Source: Dyadobacter sandarakinus (GTDB lineage: Bacteria > Bacteroidota > Bacteroidia > Cytophagales > Spirosomataceae). Taken from it: DNA of 64,000 bases. The notes below the pieces were generated by a model. The model had not been told where the DNA came from and made no database searches. It saw only the letters and a program-made list of their open reading frames with translations. How positions within the stretch are numbered: the stretch's first letter is position 1; each line of letters opens with the position of its first letter. The position numbers were made by a program, and so were the translations under genes. Location: contig NZ_CP056775.1 in NCBI RefSeq assembly GCF_016894445.1, forward strand, positions 1,056,001 to 1,120,000, read 5' to 3'. Below, piece by piece: positions 60,980 to 64,000 of the stretch.

Positions 60980-61789
60980 TTACAGGTCAAGACCTGAACG
61001 TCTTAGTTTTTCCTCATCGGTAAGGTCTTCAACGTCCACTTCGGTATGGCGGACGGTATCATTGATGACCTCATCATGCTCCTCAACAGTTTTGCTCAGG
61101 CTTACTTCCTGGATCACACGTGCTTCTTTACTTACAACAGGCACTTCGGCATGCTCCCGCACTTCGATTGTTCCTTCCTTGAAAGTATCGAAATCTGATT
61201 CGGATGCAACGCGGTCAACAGGTGTGCGGTTGATCGTTACGCGTTCCTGACGAAGGCGAATGCTTTCCTGAACCGGCCGCTCCACGATACGGCTCCGCAG
61301 GCGTACGCCGCCTGTTTCCACCTCACGTTTTCCAACCAGCAATTCTTCTTCAATCACAGGCAGGGAAGTAGTAGCATCATCCGAAACGAGCGAAGTGTCC
61401 GTTACCGGAGTCGTATAAGCCTGATTGGCCGAGTACGTATCATCGCCTTCATTTACATCGGCAGCTCCATATTGATCCAGGATCGCTGCTGCCGCCTGCG
61501 CCTCCGTTACAGTAGCCGCATGTACGGTAACGATTGTACTGCGACGGCCTGCTTCTGTATACCTTCTGGTTTCATCCTCGTCTCCGTCGAAAAGATCTTT
61601 AAAGAAGTTACCCACGCGATCGCCCAGGTCTTCATCCCGGTTGCTGGTTAAAGTTTCGGAAGCATCTGCCTGGTATGATGCCGTTTTCACATCTACATCT
61701 GCATCGGAAAAACCATTTGCCAGCAAATAAGCCTGCGCTTTCTGCGCGTCGCTCTCATACTCGAAAATTCCTACTACGGTGTTTGACAT
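60980..61789 (-). CDS. YflT-like and DUF2382 (YsnF/AvaK) stress protein
   Basis: A 269-residue acidic soluble protein. Residues 1-110 resemble the heat-induced YflT / general stress 17M fold (TVVGIFEYESDAQKAQAYLL … STIVTVHAATVTEAQAAAAI). Residues about 145-265 are a DUF2382 domain, with the family hallmark of paired strands: RLRSRIVERPVQESIRLRQE, VTINRTPVDR, VREHAEVPVVSKEARV. Proteins of this type are induced by general stress; the biochemical role is unknown. It is transcribed alone, with a terminator. Confidence 0.88.
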   Translation of the reverse strand: MSNTVVGIFEYESDAQKAQAYLLANGFSDADVDVKTASYQADASETLTSNRDEDLGDRVGNFFKDLFDGDEDETRRYTEAGRRSTIVTVHAATVTEAQAAAAILDQYGAADVNEGDDTYSANQAYTTPVTDTSLVSDDATTSLPVIEEELLVGKREVETGGVRLRSRIVERPVQESIRLRQERVTINRTPVDRVASESDFDTFKEGTIEVREHAEVPVVSKEARVIQEVSLSKTVEEHDEVINDTVRHTEVDVEDLTDEEKLRRSGLDL

Positions 61790-62089
61790 GGTTCAGTTTG
61801 TTTGTTGATTGGCCTCTCACGTGTAAAGATCCGTGCCTGAGGGCATCATCAAAAAGAACTTTCTCCAATCAACCTATGGAAATAATAGATTGATTTTGCA
61901 ACGATCCGCCAGCCCTGCGTGCAGGCGGCGAATAACCCGTAGACGAGCTTTATTGATGAAATTGTTTCTTAACGAATTCATAACATTCCGGCAGAGCCAT
62001 AAGGCACAGAAATTGCTCCTGAATGCGATTTTGTTACCAGGTACCTCAATCATTCCAGCATTGCCTAACATTCAAATGATCATTCATCC
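61790..62089. other. Intergenic region, no gene seen
   Basis: The upstream region of the YflT/DUF2382 gene. AT-rich; the short frames within it have unlikely compositions. I see no hairpin followed by a T-run and no RNA gene. It should hold the stress gene's promoter. Confidence 0.4.
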
Positions 62090-62332
62090 ATGGAAAATAC
62101 ACGCGTTGAACCTGCCGCCGGTTCGGTAAACCCGGCTGCTGACGTCGCAAATGCCGGTAGTGCACGCCAGAGAATATCCCTCGGGGTTGTCAATAAAACG
62201 GCTGTGTTACTGGTGAGAAAAGTTATCAAAAACCGGTCAGAAAAGCGGAGAAAAGCGCCTATTCCGGATACTTCCCTGCCGAAAAGCCTCTTGCTGCTCG
62301 TCACGCCCGAGCGCGAGGACCTTTCGCTCTGA
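62090..62332 (+). CDS. Possible small basic protein, 80 aa
   Basis: A frame from ATG 62090 (MENTRVEPAAGSVNPAADVA …) to a stop at 62332, with a basic second half (KVIKNRSEKRRKAPIPD). It ends 8 bp before the convergent 304-residue gene. There is no family match, and an equally long frame runs on the other strand, so the call is weak. Confidence 0.25.
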   Translation: MENTRVEPAAGSVNPAADVANAGSARQRISLGVVNKTAVLLVRKVIKNRSEKRRKAPIPDTSLPKSLLLLVTPEREDLSL

Positions 62333-62339
62333 TACGGCA

Positions 62340-63254
62340 TCAGGATGCTGCAAACGGAACAATCTCGACCGTCACTTTGAAGAGATCGACCTTGAAAAAG
62401 CATTGGTAGTCGCCCTCATTTTCCCGGCCTGCATTTAAAACAAGGTTATATTCATTGTTGCCATGCTTTCCGATGATGGCGGGCGCCTTCCATTCTTTCA
62501 GGTCGGCCTTGTTATCAAAAAGTACCGTCGCCGTTTTCTCAATTTCGTCATCACCCATACCGAACAGGGCAGCGGCTCCCTCGGGAATCCACCCCAGGAG
62601 GATATCCCGGGACCATTCGGGTAAAACATGGCTTCCCGTGTCAGTGCCGGTAAGCTCGCCGGCTACCGCATCGAATTTTTCCTCGATACTTTCAAATACC
62701 TTCCGGACCTTCGCTTCGGCCTCTTCGGGACTTCCCTGATCCTGCTCCATGGCCACGATCCCCAGTACCACGGGCGGGGTCACCATATCTCCCACAGAAA
62801 TGATATTTACCGCTTCAAACCGGTGTTCACCTTCGTTTACTTTGCTGTAAGGCCCCATTCTGATCGTATTTGAACCATTTGCACCTGCAACGCTCAGGAT
62901 GAAATATGGCTCATCCGAGCCCGACCATTCATCGGATTCTTCATTGCAGTGGAAGCCGACGAACCGGACCTGGGCAACCGTCACCTCCTCGCTTCCCTGG
63001 GGTGTATCCGAAGTAAAATACAACTGTCCGCCGGCATAATCGCGGTAGGCCTTTTGCCCCTCGAAAATCACGTCGCTGATTGGGAATCCGAGCGGTCCGC
63101 GGAATGATTTATTATTGTTGTAAAGAATGTTGATCGCTGCAATCTGGGATTGTTTTCGCAGGGATTGTTCCGGCGAGCCTGTTTTTTCAAACATCTTTCG
63201 CGTGGACGATATACCCAGCTTGTCCAGAACACTGGACACTGCAATAGTTGCCAT
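62340..63254 (-). CDS. Unrecognised 304-residue protein
   Basis: Start is taken at MATIAVSSVLDKLGISS (63254); further upstream the same frame is a Ser/Arg-rich shadow of the neighbouring gene. No signal peptide or TM helix. An N-terminal helical part (about 1-60) contains LGFPISDVIFEGQKAYRDYA; a beta-rich middle follows (VTVAQVRFVGFHCNEESDEW, SGSDEPYFILSVAGANGSNT), with an acidic loop that could bind metal. A helical stretch (EEAEAKVRKVFESIEEKF) and WIPEGAAALFGMGDDEIEKT come next, then a C-terminal beta region ending in VDLFKVTVEIVPFA. I do not recognise the family. Confidence 0.7.
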   Translation of the reverse strand: MATIAVSSVLDKLGISSTRKMFEKTGSPEQSLRKQSQIAAINILYNNNKSFRGPLGFPISDVIFEGQKAYRDYAGGQLYFTSDTPQGSEEVTVAQVRFVGFHCNEESDEWSGSDEPYFILSVAGANGSNTIRMGPYSKVNEGEHRFEAVNIISVGDMVTPPVVLGIVAMEQDQGSPEEAEAKVRKVFESIEEKFDAVAGELTGTDTGSHVLPEWSRDILLGWIPEGAAALFGMGDDEIEKTATVLFDNKADLKEWKAPAIIGKHGNNEYNLVLNAGRENEGDYQCFFKVDLFKVTVEIVPFAAS

Positions 63255-63393
63255 AGCTGATTCATTTAGATGATGATGATCAATTGTACCGGTATTGGCC
63301 GCTGACTTGCTCCGGCTTATTGGCGCGCTGCTGTCACTTTCGCATTGAATAAGAATGCGCGACAATATTGGTGGGATGTTAAGAATGAATGGT

Positions 63394-64000
63394 TTAGATA
63401 AACTCCGGCTGGTCCGCTGTGAAGGACTTGATGTAAATGTCGTCCTTCGCGACGGGTTCGTTTTCCAGCAGCACGGCATGGATCTGAACCCTTTTGCCGC
63501 CCCTTGTCACATCGGCATAGCAACATCCTTCGAGTTCCTGCCTTCCTTCCAGCGTGGTTACGGGTATGGTGTTCAGCAGCTTTCCATTGAGCGGTGAATA
63601 CGAATAGATGTACTGGTGTCCCTTCGCCTGGTCCAGAATTCCACCCTGGCCCGACGAAATGTAAAGGTGATTGTTGGGAGACCAGAATCCGCCTTGTGCA
63701 TAGCAGCCATCCTGGATCGGCGGGTCCAGCAGTAACGTCTTGCCTTCTAAGTACATGCCAGTTTCGAGGGAATGTAAATACACTTTGGAAATGTCTTTTT
63801 CGCCTCCGGAAGTCACAACCACCTGTTGTTCAAAATCAATGGCCAGCATGCCCACTCTTCCATGAACCAGGCCAAGCGGGATCCACCTTACGAAACTCAG
63901 ATTGGACAATCCGTCGCCACGAAATTCCATAATATGTCCACCCGTAGTTCCATCCCAATGGTCAATATAAATGCTTTGCCCATTGATGAGTATGGATCCA
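63394..64000 (-). CDS. Propeller-like protein, 5' truncated by window edge
   Basis: The frame is open from the stop at 63394 to the window end, about 202 visible residues; the internal ATG at 63930 is not the start because the frame goes on upstream (GSILINGQSIYIDHWDGTTG). Blade-like repeats recur: INGQSIYIDHWDG, MLAIDFEQQVVVTSGGEKDI, FWSPNNHLYISSGQGG, KGHQYIYSYSPLNGKLL. This suggests a WD40/NHL-like propeller. It lies 139 bp upstream of the 304-residue gene on the same strand and may share its transcript. Confidence 0.6.
   Translation of the reverse strand, partial: GSILINGQSIYIDHWDGTTGGHIMEFRGDGLSNLSFVRWIPLGLVHGRVGMLAIDFEQQVVVTSGGEKDISKVYLHSLETGMYLEGKTLLLDPPIQDGCYAQGGFWSPNNHLYISSGQGGILDQAKGHQYIYSYSPLNGKLLNTIPVTTLEGRQELEGCCYADVTRGGKRVQIHAVLLENEPVAKDDIYIKSFTADQPEFI

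Noticed and set aside
63255-63479. N-terminal extension of the 304-residue protein to 63479
   Set aside because: The extra 75 residues are Ser/Arg-rich and overlap the end of the upstream gene in another frame; MATIAV at 63254 is a better start.

Overview
This 64 kb window comes from a Bacteroidota chromosome, most likely a Cytophagales/Spirosomaceae-type bacterium such as Dyadobacter (the genus is inference). The supporting evidence is an ECF sigma/FecR pair followed by STN-SusC and SusD genes, several large secreted proteins ending in type IX secretion (T9SS) sorting domains, LytS/LytTR and Y_Y_Y-type two-component systems, and many lipobox and TlpA-like proteins. I see no rRNA, tRNA, CRISPR array, insertion sequence or prophage.

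Layout. 1-5.6 kb: an exopolysaccharide-type cluster with a cellulose-synthase-like GT2 enzyme fused to a glycosidase-like barrel, a glycosidase-like lipoprotein, and a convergent protein with two GH26-like modules. 5.9-9.6 kb: a 43-residue membrane protein, a lipoprotein esterase, a small outer-membrane protein, a decayed response regulator and a TlpA-like protein. 9.7-13.7 kb: a minus-strand run of SDR oxidoreductases and AraC regulators with a DoxX-like gene broken by an amber codon; a second SDR-AraC module lies at 55.6-57.4 kb. 14-17.6 kb: an OmpA-like protein, an SdpI-family protein, a frameshifted small membrane protein, and an AbrB-like plus DUF3800-like gene pair.

17.8-27 kb is a glycan-use locus: ECF sigma, FecR, an STN-bearing SusC split by a one-base frameshift, SusD, a Tat-exported Gfo/Idh/MocA oxidoreductase and a DUF1080 (3-keto-disaccharide hydrolase) protein. 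The order suggests cell-surface sensing and uptake of a sugar coupled to periplasmic oxidation and cleavage through a 3-keto intermediate. 27.1-40.5 kb holds four giant T9SS cargo proteins and the relic of another. Three are paralogues with exactly seven DGGY-type repeats (probably a seven-bladed propeller), then malectin, DNRLRE and sorting domains. The fourth carries a sugar-dehydrogenase-like propeller.

41-55.4 kb: a TlpA lipoprotein, VOC and RidA proteins, a single-domain response regulator, a LytS/LytTR pair, a TRIC channel, a minus-strand group (ScyD-like propeller, dihaem cytochrome c, two tail-collar proteins), a 1035-residue Y_Y_Y histidine kinase with its NarL-type regulator, and an orphan barstar-like protein. 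57.7-64 kb: a PadR regulator with a MacB/FtsX-type permease, a YflT/DUF2382 stress protein, an unrecognised 304-residue protein and a propeller-like protein cut by the window end.

Four genes carry single-base lesions while their reading frames otherwise look conserved (SusC/STN, LytS C-terminus, a DoxX-like gene, a two-TM small protein). Either the genome is accumulating fresh pseudogenes or the assembly has base errors; raw reads would decide.
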